A stretch of 64,000 nucleotides of DNA from Paenibacillus sp. 1011MAR3C5 (GCF_003591485.1 NZ_QZCF01000001.1:806001-870000), one strand, 5' to 3'. Counted from the first letter of the stretch, positions 17,570 to 27,589 are shown. The notes: generated by a model not told the origin, from the letters alone. Translations and numbers: made by a program.

Positions 17570-19933
17570 CTATTTCAATTCAGCAACGGTCACGCCAATG
17601 CCGCCTTCGCCGTAATTACCGTTGCGGAAGCTCTTCACATGCGAATGCCTGCGCAAATATTGCTGAATGCCCGTTCGAAGCACGCCTGTGCCCTTCCCAT
17701 GAATAATATAAACTTGTCCGAAGCCCGAAAGGAAGGACTCATCGAGGAATCGGTCCACTTCCATAATAGCCTCCTCCAAATTCTCGCCTCTGAGGTCCAG
17801 CTCCATGCGGACATTATCGTCTCTTGTGCGCTTCAGGCTCGCTGCAGCTTTCGGCTGCACCGTCTTCTCCGGCGCCTTCGTCTTCACAAGCTCCATATCG
17901 TCCAAAGCTACTTTCATCTTCATAATGCCAAGCTGAACGGTAGCGTCTGTACCATGTATATCGACCACAAGCCCTTTCTGATTCAGGCTGTAGACCATAA
18001 CCTCGTCGCCGGCTTCGATTTTTTGAGGCTTGCCCGCTGCATTGCCCTTGCGCTTCGCGCTAGGCTGCTCCGGCATCGCTTCGTCCAGCTTGCGGCGCGC
18101 TTCAATGAGCTTATGCTCCTTGACGGATGCGCCTTCCTCCATCGCCAGCTTGCGAAGCTCGGCAATGATCTCCTCCGCTTCCCGCTTCGCTTTGGCGACA
18201 GCTTCCCGCGCTTCCTCCTTGGCTTTCAGAAGCAGCTTCTCCTTCTGTTCCTCAAACCGCTGGCGATCTTCTTCATGCTTCGAGCGCAGCTTCTCCATCT
18301 GCAAGCGCAGCGATTCCGCCGTTTGACGCTCCGATTCAGCGCTAAGGCGGTTCTCTTCGAGCGATGCGATCATATTTTCGACCCGCAGGTCCTCCTCGCT
18401 CACCTCACCCCGCGCATGGTCAATTATGGAGCGCTGAAGTCCCAGCCGCTCCGCAATCGCAAAGGCGTTGCTTCGGCCCGGCACGCCGACAAGCAGCCGG
18501 TAAGTCGGGCTGAGCGATGCGATATCGAATTCCATACTGGCGTTAATGACGCCTTTGCGGTTGTATGCGTACGCCTTCAGCTCGCTGTAATGTGTCGTCG
18601 CCACAATACGGCTTCCGAGTGCGTGTACATGCTCCAATATCGCAATTGCAAGCGCAGAACCTTCTGCAGGGTCCGTACCTGCTCCAAGCTCGTCAAGCAG
18701 CACCAGGCTCTTGGACGTCATCGCGTTCAGAATGCGAATAATATTAGTCAGATGGCTGGAGAATGTACTAAGGCTCTGCTCGATGCTCTGCTCGTCACCA
18801 ATATCGGCATAGATCGCATCGAATACGCACAGCTGGCTGCCTTCCTCCGCCGGGACGAACAGTCCCGACATCGCCATAAGGCTGAGCAGGCCGATCGTCT
18901 TCAGCGAGACGGTCTTGCCCCCCGTATTCGGCCCCGTTACGATAATAGCGGTAAATTGATTGCCCAGCTCCACATCCAGCGGAACGACTTTGCCGCGATC
19001 TATCAGCGGATGCCGACCCCGCTTCAGCTTCAGGAAGCCGCGGTCATTCATGCGAGGCTGTGACGCCTTCATCTCATGGGCAAGCCGAGCTTTGGCAAAG
19101 GCGAAGTCGAGCTGTCCAAGCAAATCGAGATTCACGAGCAGATCCTCCACATATTCCGCGGCATGCGCCGTCAGCTTCTGCAGGATCTTCTCAATCTCGC
19201 GCTGCTCCGCAGCCTTCATCTCGCGAAGTCGGTTGTTCATCGCCACAATCGCTTCCGGCTCGATGAACAAGGTTGCGCCAGAGCCTGACTGGTCATGGAC
19301 CAAGCCGCCAAAGCTGGAGCGGTACTCTTGCTTCACCGGAATAACATACCGGTCGTTGCGCAGGGTAATAATGGCATCCTGAAGCATCTTCTGCACCGAG
19401 GAAGAGCGGATCATCCCTTCCAGCTTCTCACGGATGCGGGATTCTCCCGTTCGGAGCTCCCGGCGAATGGAAGCAAGCTCCGAGCTGGCGCTGTCCAGCA
19501 CTTCCGCTTGCTCGTCGATACAGGCGAATATGGCATCCTCCAGCGACTTGTGCTCGCTGACGCCCTCTGACAACGCCTTCAGCATCGGAATCGGATGCTC
19601 CTCATGGATCATCTCAATATGCTTCTTCACCCTGCGCCCGCCGCGCGAAGTGGAGGCAATGTCAAGCAGCTCCTGCGGATTCAATGTGCCGCCGATACGC
19701 GCACGGTGAAGCGGAGCGCTAATGTCGGCTACACCGCCGAACGGAGCGCTGCCCTTCAAACGGTCTGCAGCATAGGCTTCGTCAGTCGCCTGCAGCAGCA
19801 GCTTCACATCCTCCAGCTCTGTCACGGGCTGAAGACGTGCTGTTACCGTTTTCCCCAGCGAGGTGCTGGCATGAGCGGTCAATCTATTTATAATTTTTGG
19901 ATATTCCAATGTGGTCAATATTTTGGCGTCCAA
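17570..19933 (-). CDS. mutS2: MutS2 family endonuclease/ribosome-collision ATPase
   Basis: A 787-residue MutS2. It has the MutS core and clamp (about 1-300), an ABC-type ATPase with Walker A GPNTGGKT near residue 338 and Walker B LVLLDELGAGTDPAEGSA, a long coiled coil (about 510-620), a KOW-like segment, and a C-terminal Smr domain (LDLRGENLEEAIMEVDRF, YIIHGKGTGVL). The family has been linked to recombination control and, in B. subtilis, to rescue of collided ribosomes. In B. subtilis mutSB sits near pheST and zapA; here a plus-strand block of three genes and the long zapA-like gene lie between. Confidence 0.95.
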   Translation of the reverse strand: MDAKILTTLEYPKIINRLTAHASTSLGKTVTARLQPVTELEDVKLLLQATDEAYAADRLKGSAPFGGVADISAPLHRARIGGTLNPQELLDIASTSRGGRRVKKHIEMIHEEHPIPMLKALSEGVSEHKSLEDAIFACIDEQAEVLDSASSELASIRRELRTGESRIREKLEGMIRSSSVQKMLQDAIITLRNDRYVIPVKQEYRSSFGGLVHDQSGSGATLFIEPEAIVAMNNRLREMKAAEQREIEKILQKLTAHAAEYVEDLLVNLDLLGQLDFAFAKARLAHEMKASQPRMNDRGFLKLKRGRHPLIDRGKVVPLDVELGNQFTAIIVTGPNTGGKTVSLKTIGLLSLMAMSGLFVPAEEGSQLCVFDAIYADIGDEQSIEQSLSTFSSHLTNIIRILNAMTSKSLVLLDELGAGTDPAEGSALAIAILEHVHALGSRIVATTHYSELKAYAYNRKGVINASMEFDIASLSPTYRLLVGVPGRSNAFAIAERLGLQRSIIDHARGEVSEEDLRVENMIASLEENRLSAESERQTAESLRLQMEKLRSKHEEDRQRFEEQKEKLLLKAKEEAREAVAKAKREAEEIIAELRKLAMEEGASVKEHKLIEARRKLDEAMPEQPSAKRKGNAAGKPQKIEAGDEVMVYSLNQKGLVVDIHGTDATVQLGIMKMKVALDDMELVKTKAPEKTVQPKAAASLKRTRDDNVRMELDLRGENLEEAIMEVDRFLDESFLSGFGQVYIIHGKGTGVLRTGIQQYLRRHSHVKSFRNGNYGEGGIGVTVAELK

Positions 19934-20121
19934 CTTTTAACACTCCTCTCGCCCTTATATTATAGCCGAAGCTGTTTGCCGATGCACGAGGAGAGGATGG
20001 TTTAGATTAATTCGTACCATACATAATCCTTGCACCCTTGGCAACACTATAGATTGAACCCACAAGAACCATTATCGGCTATTCCAGCTTCCCACACACA
20101 TTTGATTAGGAGGAATTAGAT

Positions 20122-20478
20122 ATGACCTTTCTTGGACATGTGGTCCGTTTTATCGTCTCGGCGCTCGTCTTGATGGTGGTCGGCTTTATCGTGCCGCAAT
20201 TCAGCGTCGGCGGATTCTGGAGCGCATTCTTCCTGGCTCTGGTTATCGCTGCTCTAGGTTGGATCATTGAAGGCATATTCGGCAAAAAAGTGACGCCGTT
20301 CGGACGCGGCATCGTCGGCTTCCTGGCCAGCGCAGCGGTCATCTGGATCGCTCAGTTCGTTGTCGGAGGCGTAACCGTAACTTGGCTTGGAGCCATCCTG
20401 GCTGCACTGGTCATCGGGATTATCGACCTGTTCATTCCTGTCAGCACTCCGTATGAGGCGGGTAAACGGCACGATTAA
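20122..20478 (+). CDS. YvlD-like four-TM membrane protein (phage holin family 4)
   Basis: A 118-residue protein with four membrane segments and the family pattern FIVPQFSVGGFWSAFFLALV and LVIGIIDLFI. Such proteins are annotated as phage holin family or YvlD, but they are chromosomal and not evidently phage-derived. The ATG has TAGGAGGAAT before it. A strong terminator follows at 20504. It is divergent from mutS2. Confidence 0.82.
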   Translation: MTFLGHVVRFIVSALVLMVVGFIVPQFSVGGFWSAFFLALVIAALGWIIEGIFGKKVTPFGRGIVGFLASAAVIWIAQFVVGGVTVTWLGAILAALVIGIIDLFIPVSTPYEAGKRHD

Positions 20479-20503
20479 TCTAACAATCCGCTTCTCCATA
20501 GGC

Positions 20504-20543
20504 AAGCCCCCGCCTGTTGCGTCAGCAGGCAGGGGCTTTTTTT
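20504..20543 (+). terminator. Terminator after the YvlD-like gene
   Basis: AGCCCC and GCCTG pair with CAGGC and GGGGCT, followed by seven T. Confidence 0.9.
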
Positions 20544-20689
20544 CATGAAATCATACTTTGTTCAACACAAGTTCATCACTTTGTCATAGTGTTGTCACTA
20601 CAGCGGCTTTAAACGCCCAACATTTAGGTTAAAATGAAGGAGAATCTGATACTAACAAAACCTGATAAAGACGTTGGAAGGGGAACTTA

Positions 20690-21088
20690 ATGATGAAAAA
20701 ATGGCTTGTATTCGCATCTATGCTCGCACTCGCACTCGTTATTGCGGCTTGCGGCGCCAACTCCGATAATAGCAAAGAAACAACAGGCTCAGTTAGCAAT
20801 GACTCCGGCAATGAAGCTTCGGCCTCCGATTCCGAAGTGGTCATTACCGCCAAGGACTGGGAGTTCGACCAGAAAGAATACCGTATCAAAGCAGGCGAGA
20901 CCGTTGATCTTACACTCAAATCGGCTGGCGGCGTACATGGCGTGAGCATCCTAAAAACCGATTACAATATCGGTAACAAAAAGACGGTAGCTGTTAAATT
21001 TGACGCTCCAGGCACCTACGATATGATCTGCAACGTTCCTTGCGGTGGCGGACATGGCCAGATGAAAGCCAAGCTTATTGTAGAGTAG
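20690..21088 (+). CDS. CuA-type cupredoxin lipoprotein
   Basis: A 132-residue secreted protein. The lipobox VIAAC places the lipid on Cys21; a Ser/Asn/Asp-rich linker follows, then one cupredoxin domain (about 48-132). The end carries C114-x3-C118-x3-H122-x2-M125 plus an upstream His83. This is the same spacing as the binuclear CuA site of cytochrome oxidase subunit II, but the oxidase membrane helices are missing. The residue at the CuA Glu position (between the Cys) is Val. It may carry electrons or copper outside the cell. No oxidase genes are nearby. A strong terminator follows. Confidence 0.8.
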   Translation: MMKKWLVFASMLALALVIAACGANSDNSKETTGSVSNDSGNEASASDSEVVITAKDWEFDQKEYRIKAGETVDLTLKSAGGVHGVSILKTDYNIGNKKTVAVKFDAPGTYDMICNVPCGGGHGQMKAKLIVE

Positions 21089-21105
21089 CATGGAAGCCTC
21101 AGGAA

Positions 21106-21147
21106 GCCCGCGATCTGTTCATACGAACAGATCGCGGGCCTTTTTTT
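21106..21147 (+). terminator. Terminator after the cupredoxin gene
   Basis: A perfect 15 bp stem, ATAC loop, then seven T. Confidence 0.95.
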
Positions 21148-21270
21148 GATAGCAGAATGCGATTTTGGCTCACTCCTTTTTCCAATCAAACGCACCTGAA
21201 GGAGCCCTTCCAATGGCAAGCCTGCTCTGATAAGATAAATGCACAACACCTCGCGAATGGAGGAATGCAA

Positions 21271-21951
21271 ATGGGAGTATTGGAAGAACGTGTCGCCATT
21301 ATAAGCGGTGCCGGCAGCGGCCTCGGCCGGGCGTCCGCGATTGCTTTCGCTGACGCTGGAGCGAGAGTTGTTCTTCTGGGCAGGCGAGTTGACAAGCTGG
21401 AAGAGACCTCCTCGGTTCTGGCCGAGCGGACTGGGACGCCTGCGCTGGTCCTTGGCGCCGACGTCACTGATGAGAAGCAGCTCGAAGAAGCGGTAGATGC
21501 TGTCCTGCAGCGATGGGAGCGCATCGATGTGCTGGTTAATAATGCCGCAGTGCTGGAGCAGGGCTCCGTCCTTGAGCTGACCTCCGAGGAATGGCAAAAC
21601 CAAATTGCCACCAACTTGACCGGTCCCTTCCTGCTGACCAAGGCTGTGCTGCCTGCCATGAGGAAACAGCAATATGGTCGAATCATTAATATTACATCCA
21701 GCCTGTCTCGTAATGGTGCGGGAGGCTTCGCTGCCTACAGCGCGGCCAAAGCAGGTCTGGAATCGCTGACCCGCACGGTAGCGGACGAAGAGCATGAGCA
21801 TGGCATCCTCGTCAATCTATACAACCCTGGCACACTTCGCACCGAGATGCACGCTACAGGCAAAGATCCGGCTCTTGTCACGCCGGATATCGTGCGGCTG
21901 GCCAGCCTGTCCTTTGGCGGACCTACCGGTACGATACATTCTTACGGATAG
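21271..21951 (+). CDS. Short-chain dehydrogenase/reductase
   Basis: A 226-residue classical SDR. The NAD(P) motif is SGAGSGLG at about residues 12-19, followed by NNAAV and the catalytic serine region INITSSLS and YSAAK. The start at 21271 has GGAGG 7 nt upstream; an in-frame ATG six bases earlier is too close to that site. The C-terminus (GPTGTIHSYG) is shorter than in most relatives. Substrate unknown. It stands alone between two terminators and faces the zapA-like gene. Confidence 0.88.
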   Translation: MGVLEERVAIISGAGSGLGRASAIAFADAGARVVLLGRRVDKLEETSSVLAERTGTPALVLGADVTDEKQLEEAVDAVLQRWERIDVLVNNAAVLEQGSVLELTSEEWQNQIATNLTGPFLLTKAVLPAMRKQQYGRIINITSSLSRNGAGGFAAYSAAKAGLESLTRTVADEEHEHGILVNLYNPGTLRTEMHATGKDPALVTPDIVRLASLSFGGPTGTIHSYG

Positions 21952-21966
21952 TGGTCAAGATACAAC

Positions 21967-22010
21967 AAGCCTCCGGGCCCTCATTGTTTGAGGAACCGGA
22001 GGCTTCTGTA
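21967..22010 (+). terminator. Probable terminator after the SDR gene
   Basis: A 10 bp stem AAGCCTCCGG/CCGGAGGCTT with an inner CTCA/TGAG pairing. The T-run is weak, so it may serve both converging genes. Confidence 0.5.
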
Positions 22011-22065
22011 TGCATAGGGCGGCAAGCCCCGTTCATTGGGAATTTGATTAAGCCGGTTACGCTTG

Positions 22066-25002
22066 CTAGCTCTGTTCGATCAGCTCGATCCATTCATTAA
22101 ACTCCGTCTGAAGCTTGGAGTATTCAATCTTCAGCTTATGATGCTCATTCTTGAGCGCCTCATATTCCTTGGCGGTCTGTGATGTCTGTCTCGCCGCTTC
22201 ATCCCGCTCATCCTGCAAATCGGCGATTTGATCCTCCCACTGATCCTGGCTGCTCGATGCGGAAGCCGCCTCACGAATAGCCAGCTCCATCTGCTCACGC
22301 AAGCTCTCTTCCTTCAGCTCCAGCTCTTCTTTCAAGCGTTGGGCTTGCTTGACTTCTCTTTCGAGCTCATCCACTCGCTCCTGCTGCTCCTCCAGTTGAC
22401 GGCTGAGCTGCTCCTGCCGTTCGATCGACGATTCCAACTGGCTGGAGGCGATACGCTCGCGAGCTGCCGTAAACTCCAGCTGCTGAAGCAGTTCCTGCTC
22501 TGTGGCAAGCTGGTCGTCCAGCTTCTCCTGCAGCTTCTGCAGGGCTGAGAGCTGATCCGCTTCCTGCTTCGCTTTAAGCGATGCCTCGGTTTGCCTGTGC
22601 TGCTCAAGCTGTCTCAGCAGCTCTTGCTCCGCAGCCTCCAGCCGCTCGGCCTTAGCAGCTTGCTCATGTACAGCCGCTTCCTGCGCCTGAAGCTTGGCCG
22701 ACAGCTCGCTGACTGTGTTCTCCCGATCCTCAAGCTTCGCAGTCAGTTCGCTTGCCCGCTTTTTCTGCTCCTCATCCCGTGAGGACAGTTCATCCGTTTG
22801 CTCCTTCTGCCGAGCAAGCTTAACGGTCAACTCGGCTTCCGCCTTCTCCTTCTCCACGAGCTTGGCGGACAGCTCTTTAGCCGCGCTTTCCTTCTCGGAC
22901 AGCTTGGCGGACAATTCATCCTCGAGCAGTTGAAGCAGCTCCAGCTGCTCTTGCATCTCGCGAATAACAGCTTGATGCTGCGTCTCCAGCTTCTCGTTCA
23001 TTTCATCCTGTTCCCGCTGCTGAAGCTCAAGCTGTCTCTTCAGCTTGCCTTCCGAAGCTTCGCGCTCCTCCAGCATAGCGGCAAGCAGTTGCGATTCATC
23101 CCGCTCCGCTTTTAACTGCTCTGCCAGTTCTTTCGCTTCCTTCTTCGCCGAATCCAGCTGCGATGCCAGCTCCTGCGATTCCTGCTGCGTCGAATTCAGC
23201 TTCGATGCTAGCTCCTTTGCTTCCTTATGTGAGGCGTCCAGTTTTGATGCCAGTTCCTGCGCCTCCTGCTGCGCCAAATCCAGCCTGGACTTCAGTTCCT
23301 GCGCTTCAATCTGCCCCAGCTCCAGCAAAACGGTGAACTCCTCGGTTTCCTTCCGCTGCTGCTCCAGCTTGGACGCCAGCGTCTGTGCCTCGCCTCGATT
23401 AGCTTCCAACTCGCTTTGAAGCTCGGCTTCAACAGCTTGCCACTGTGTCCATTTTGCTTGCCATTCGCGCTCAGCCGCCTCGCTGCTAGCCAGCTTCGCT
23501 TCCCATTCCTGCTCGGACGTCCGATATTGCTCCAGCTGCTCGGCAAGCTCCAGCTCTCTGTAGCCCAGTTTATCCAATTGCTCCCGTAAAGCCCGCTCCG
23601 CTTCCTCGGCGGTCGCTACACGCTTGCGGAGTCCGTCCAACTGCTGCTCAAGCTCTCCTGCGCGTGCCTGATAATCATTCGCCAGCTGCTGCTTCAGCTC
23701 TTCCTGGCTTGCAGCCCACCGTTTGCGTTCTTCCGCGAATTCGCTTGCTTGGTCCGCTGCTTCGTCCAATTGTTCGGTGTATGCCAGCTGCTCCTGCTCC
23801 AACTGAGCCATCGTGGACCGCAGCGCTTCCTCTTGCTCCATCGCTTGCGAGAGCTGTTCGTCCGCGATCGCGATCCGGTTCTCGTAAGCCGCTTTCTCCG
23901 CTTCTAGAACCTGCTGCAATTCCGCCAATTGAGCCTGCAGCCTGCTGCGCTCCTCCAGCCAGCCGGTTCTGCGGCGCTCCAGATCTTCCTTCGCAGCTTG
24001 CTCCTGCTTCGAGAGCTCCGCCTGATGGAAGGCCAGCAGGCCATCCTTCTCCGCTGTATGCCCCGCGGCAAGCTTCTCCTTCTCCGTGCGCTGAGCCGCT
24101 GCCAGCTGCTGCTTGTCCTTCTCGAATCCATCCTGGAGCTGCTTCTTAGACGCTTCATATTCCGCTTGCAGCTTCGCTCTCTCTGACTGAAGCTCATCCA
24201 GCTTAGCCTTCAAGGTCTGCAGCTCTTCTTGCAGCAGCTCCTTCTCGATCCGATAGTCATTAAGAAGCTTGGCGTTCTCCGACTGGAGTTCCTCACGCAG
24301 TTTCTCCTGTTCAGACTTATGCGCCGCAAGCAGCGCTTCCCGCTCCGCCGCGCCGGCTTCCAGCAGACGGTCGCGTTCGCCGGTCAGCTCTGCGACTACG
24401 CGCTCCTTCTCTTGACCAAGCTTGGCTAGCTCTGTCTCCAGCTTGCCCTTTAGCAGCACCAGCTCTGTCTTCTTCTCCATCGCGAGCGCTTCCTTGATCC
24501 GCTCGATCTCATCCTCATGCTCCCGCATCAACCGGATCAACCGCTCTTCGCCAGCTTTAATCAACTCGTCAGCTGACGCCTGTGCCGCCAGCTTCTGCTC
24601 TTCGGCCAAAGCCAGCAACTCTTCGAGCTGCTTCTCTGAATCCGCCTTCAGCTTGCGGATCAGCTCTTCATTCGCCTGCTTGCTTCTCTCGAGCGTTGCT
24701 TCCAATTCCCCGTTGCGATGCTTCTCCCACTCCAGCTGCTGCCGGGTTTCGATCGCACGGTTTTCCTCCTCCTGCAAGCGAGCATTATCGCGACGGAGCC
24801 GGAATACGTCCTCCGTTGTCTGCATCGCGACCAATACCGCGAGCTTTTGCATGTCGAGCCGAGGGTTCGTCTTCGCCAGCTTCTTCATGTTCTCATCGAT
24901 AGAACTGGCTACTCTTTTCATATATTCGATATTGGAATGACCCTTGATTTTGTATTGAATACCATATATGTCAACGGTTACAACAGTTTGTTCACCATCC
25001 AT
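22066..25002 (-). CDS. ZapA-like N-terminus fused to a ~900-residue coiled coil
   Basis: This 978-residue protein begins with a ZapA-like cell-division domain (about 1-95: VTVDIYGIQYKIKGHSN, then MQKLAVLVAMQTTEDVFRLR), which in ZapA binds and bundles FtsZ. The rest is nearly continuous heptad coiled coil rich in Glu, Gln, Leu, Ala and Lys, including a block of repeated (Q/K)ELASKLD-type units near residues 560-620. ZapA is normally about 85-110 residues. The frame opens at 25110, but ATG 25002 follows GGGGGAT at correct spacing and restores the usual ZapA beginning. It lies 145 nt past pheT, as zapA lies near pheT in B. subtilis. A scaffold at the division septum is an inference. Confidence 0.75.
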   Translation of the reverse strand: MDGEQTVVTVDIYGIQYKIKGHSNIEYMKRVASSIDENMKKLAKTNPRLDMQKLAVLVAMQTTEDVFRLRRDNARLQEEENRAIETRQQLEWEKHRNGELEATLERSKQANEELIRKLKADSEKQLEELLALAEEQKLAAQASADELIKAGEERLIRLMREHEDEIERIKEALAMEKKTELVLLKGKLETELAKLGQEKERVVAELTGERDRLLEAGAAEREALLAAHKSEQEKLREELQSENAKLLNDYRIEKELLQEELQTLKAKLDELQSERAKLQAEYEASKKQLQDGFEKDKQQLAAAQRTEKEKLAAGHTAEKDGLLAFHQAELSKQEQAAKEDLERRRTGWLEERSRLQAQLAELQQVLEAEKAAYENRIAIADEQLSQAMEQEEALRSTMAQLEQEQLAYTEQLDEAADQASEFAEERKRWAASQEELKQQLANDYQARAGELEQQLDGLRKRVATAEEAERALREQLDKLGYRELELAEQLEQYRTSEQEWEAKLASSEAAEREWQAKWTQWQAVEAELQSELEANRGEAQTLASKLEQQRKETEEFTVLLELGQIEAQELKSRLDLAQQEAQELASKLDASHKEAKELASKLNSTQQESQELASQLDSAKKEAKELAEQLKAERDESQLLAAMLEEREASEGKLKRQLELQQREQDEMNEKLETQHQAVIREMQEQLELLQLLEDELSAKLSEKESAAKELSAKLVEKEKAEAELTVKLARQKEQTDELSSRDEEQKKRASELTAKLEDRENTVSELSAKLQAQEAAVHEQAAKAERLEAAEQELLRQLEQHRQTEASLKAKQEADQLSALQKLQEKLDDQLATEQELLQQLEFTAARERIASSQLESSIERQEQLSRQLEEQQERVDELEREVKQAQRLKEELELKEESLREQMELAIREAASASSSQDQWEDQIADLQDERDEAARQTSQTAKEYEALKNEHHKLKIEYSKLQTEFNEWIELIEQS

Positions 25003-25090
25003 GAAGTCATATCCCCCTATCATCCAAATCACGTTGTTGCCACGTCGATTGCCGATTAAAAACCTCCGGATTCCACCTCTGCCGGTATAA

Positions 25091-25134
25091 AAAGCCGCAT
25101 CGACGTTCACTAGGAACTAATTCGATGCGGCTTT
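25091..25134 (-). terminator. Terminator after pheT
   Basis: A 13 bp stem AAAGCCGCATCGA/TCGATGCGGCTTT with a short T tract on the minus strand, 14 nt beyond the pheT stop. It would limit read-through into the zapA-like gene. Confidence 0.75.
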
Positions 25135-25147
25135 GGATGTTTCCTGC

Positions 25148-27589
25148 CTACTTACGTAATTCTGCTCCAAAAGATTGTTCCAAATTCTGGACGACCTGAC
25201 TATGCAGCGAAGTCACTTCTTCATCTGTCAATGTACGTTCCGCATGGCGGTAAACCAGCGACAACGCAACGCTCTTCTTGCCTGCTCCGAGCCGCTCGCC
25301 CGTATAGACGTCGAATACGCGGACGGATTCCAGCAGCTCGCCGGCCGTACGCCATGCCTTGGCTGTCAAGCTGCCTGCCGCTACTTCGGTATCCACAACT
25401 ACGGCAATATCCCGCTCGATCGCCGGATACTTCGGCAGCGTCTTGTATTCAATCTCGAAGCTCGCTTCTTCATAAAGCACATCCAGCCCAAGCTCGATCA
25501 GATACGTATCCGCCAGCTCCCACTCGACTTGCAGCGCGGGATGCAGCTGACCGACATAGCCGATCACGGATGGTCCTGCCGGCGTCTCCAGTGTAATGGA
25601 AGCCGTTCTGCCCGGATGGAAGTGAGGAGGCTGCGCGGGAGCATAGCTGATCTTATCCGTCAGACCAAGCACCCCTGCGATAGTCTCGACGATGCCCTTC
25701 GCATCATAGAAGTCATAGGCGAGCGCCTTGCTGTTCCAGGCGGAAGACGTACGGTTGCCGGTCAGCAGCGCCGCAAAGCGGTGCTTCTCCTGCGGCAATC
25801 TTGTAAGGTGTTCTTCATCCGTATGGAAGACGCTGCCGATCTCGAACAGGGCAGCAGACTCGTTTTTGCGATTGCGGTTATAGACCGCTGTCTCTGCCAG
25901 TTGGGCTAGCAGCGCTGTGCGAAGCACGCTGCGCTCCTCGCTCATCGGCATAGCCAAGCGCACTGGCTTTGCTTCCTCCGTCAGCGACGGGAACAGCTCT
26001 GTTCTTGCCGGACTTGTGAAGGAATAATTGATCACTTCATGCAAGCCGGAATCCGTCAAGCGCTTGCGCAGCTCGCGGCGGATTGCCTGCGGCTTCGTCA
26101 AGGAGCCTTGAATGACGTCTCCATGAATAAGCGTAGTCGGAATATTGTCATAGCCGTGCAGACGGGCTACTTCTTCGATCAAGTCCACATCACGTGTAAT
26201 TTCGGCGCGGCGGGTAGGCACTTCGACATGGAATTCATCCTGTGCGCCCACCTCATAAGGAAATTGGAGGCGTCCGAATATGGTGCGAACCTCAAGGCTC
26301 GACAGCTCCGTACCCAAGTAACCGTTGATCTTTTGAAGCGAAACGGATATTTTGCTCGGCTCGACAGGCTGGGAGACGGACTCTACAATGCCGTCGGTCA
26401 CCAGACCGTCGGCCAGCTCGGCAATTAGCGCAGCCGCGCGGTTAAGTGCAGGAATGACGCGCGACGGGTCCACTTCCTTCTCAAAGCGGACGCTTGATTC
26501 CGAACGAAGGCCAAGCTGACGTGACGTCTTGCGCACTGTGCCGCCGTCGAAACGTGCGGATTCCAGGATAATATTGACCGTGCTCTCTGTTACTTCGGAG
26601 TTCGCGCCGCCCATTACGCCGGCAAGAGCAATCGGCTCGTTGCCGTCTGTAATGACCAGCATATGCGGCTCCAGGCGGCGCTCCTGATCATCCAGCGTAA
26701 GCATCGTCTCGCCGTCTTTCGCCATGCGGACCACAATACGGCCGCCCGAAACGCGGTCAGCGTCGAATGCGTGTAGCGGCTGGCCGTACTCAAGCATCAC
26801 AAAGTTGGTTACGTCAACGACGTTGCTGATCGGGCGAATGCCTGCCGCCATCAGGCGATTTTGCAGCCATTGCGGAGACGGACCAATCTTTACGTCCTTA
26901 ATATAGCGCGCAGAATAATGAGGGCATTGCTCCGTTGCGGTCACTTCAACGCTCACAAGACCTTCCGTCTTCAGGGAAGCGTCGTGCACCGACCCGCTAG
27001 GCAGCTTCACCTCACGTCCAGTCAGTGCGCCTACTTCGTAAGCTACGCCAAGCATGCTGAGGCAATCGGAGCGGTTCGGCGTCAGGTCCAGCTCAAGCAC
27101 CTCATCGTCAATGCCAAGCACAGCGCTGATCGGCGTTCCGATCGACGTAGCGGCAGGCAGCACAAGAATGCCTTCCTGCTGATCCTTCGGCAATAGCTTG
27201 TCGTTCAGACCCAGCTCCTTGGCGGAGCAGATCATGCCTTGCGACTCGACGCCACGCAGCTTCGCGCGCTTGATCTTGAAGTCGCCAGGCAGCACGGCGC
27301 CGATGACCGCTACTGGAACTTTTTGTCCCGCATCCACATTTTTGGCGCCGCATACGATTTGCAGCTCCTCGCCTGTGCCGACATCCACCTTGCAGACGTT
27401 CAGCTTGTCGGCATCGGGATGCTTCTCCTTCGATTTGACATAGCCGACTACGACGCCGGATACGCCTTTGTTGCGTGATTCCACAACGTCGATCTCAATG
27501 CCGCCGCGCGTCATGCGCTCCGCAAGCTCCTCCGCTGTCAATCCGTCAAGCTCGATATATTCATTCAACCATTGGTAGGATACATTCAT
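25148..27589 (-). CDS. pheT: Phenylalanine-tRNA ligase beta subunit
   Basis: An 813-residue beta subunit of the (alpha-beta)2 enzyme that charges tRNA-Phe. In order: an EMAP/tRNA-binding domain (about 40-150), B3/B4 editing domain (about 210-385), B5 domain (about 405-475), a core catalytic-like domain, and the C-terminal FDX-ACB anticodon-binding domain (about 718-810, YKTLPKYPAIERDIAVVVD). It begins 26 nt after pheS and shares its T-box leader. Confidence 0.97.
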   Translation of the reverse strand: MNVSYQWLNEYIELDGLTAEELAERMTRGGIEIDVVESRNKGVSGVVVGYVKSKEKHPDADKLNVCKVDVGTGEELQIVCGAKNVDAGQKVPVAVIGAVLPGDFKIKRAKLRGVESQGMICSAKELGLNDKLLPKDQQEGILVLPAATSIGTPISAVLGIDDEVLELDLTPNRSDCLSMLGVAYEVGALTGREVKLPSGSVHDASLKTEGLVSVEVTATEQCPHYSARYIKDVKIGPSPQWLQNRLMAAGIRPISNVVDVTNFVMLEYGQPLHAFDADRVSGGRIVVRMAKDGETMLTLDDQERRLEPHMLVITDGNEPIALAGVMGGANSEVTESTVNIILESARFDGGTVRKTSRQLGLRSESSVRFEKEVDPSRVIPALNRAAALIAELADGLVTDGIVESVSQPVEPSKISVSLQKINGYLGTELSSLEVRTIFGRLQFPYEVGAQDEFHVEVPTRRAEITRDVDLIEEVARLHGYDNIPTTLIHGDVIQGSLTKPQAIRRELRKRLTDSGLHEVINYSFTSPARTELFPSLTEEAKPVRLAMPMSEERSVLRTALLAQLAETAVYNRNRKNESAALFEIGSVFHTDEEHLTRLPQEKHRFAALLTGNRTSSAWNSKALAYDFYDAKGIVETIAGVLGLTDKISYAPAQPPHFHPGRTASITLETPAGPSVIGYVGQLHPALQVEWELADTYLIELGLDVLYEEASFEIEYKTLPKYPAIERDIAVVVDTEVAAGSLTAKAWRTAGELLESVRVFDVYTGERLGAGKKSVALSLVYRHAERTLTDEEVTSLHSQVVQNLEQSFGAELRK

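Noticed and set aside
17639-19063. 474-residue ORF opposite mutS2
   Set aside because: It lies antisense to a well supported gene and has no family features; high GC explains its length.
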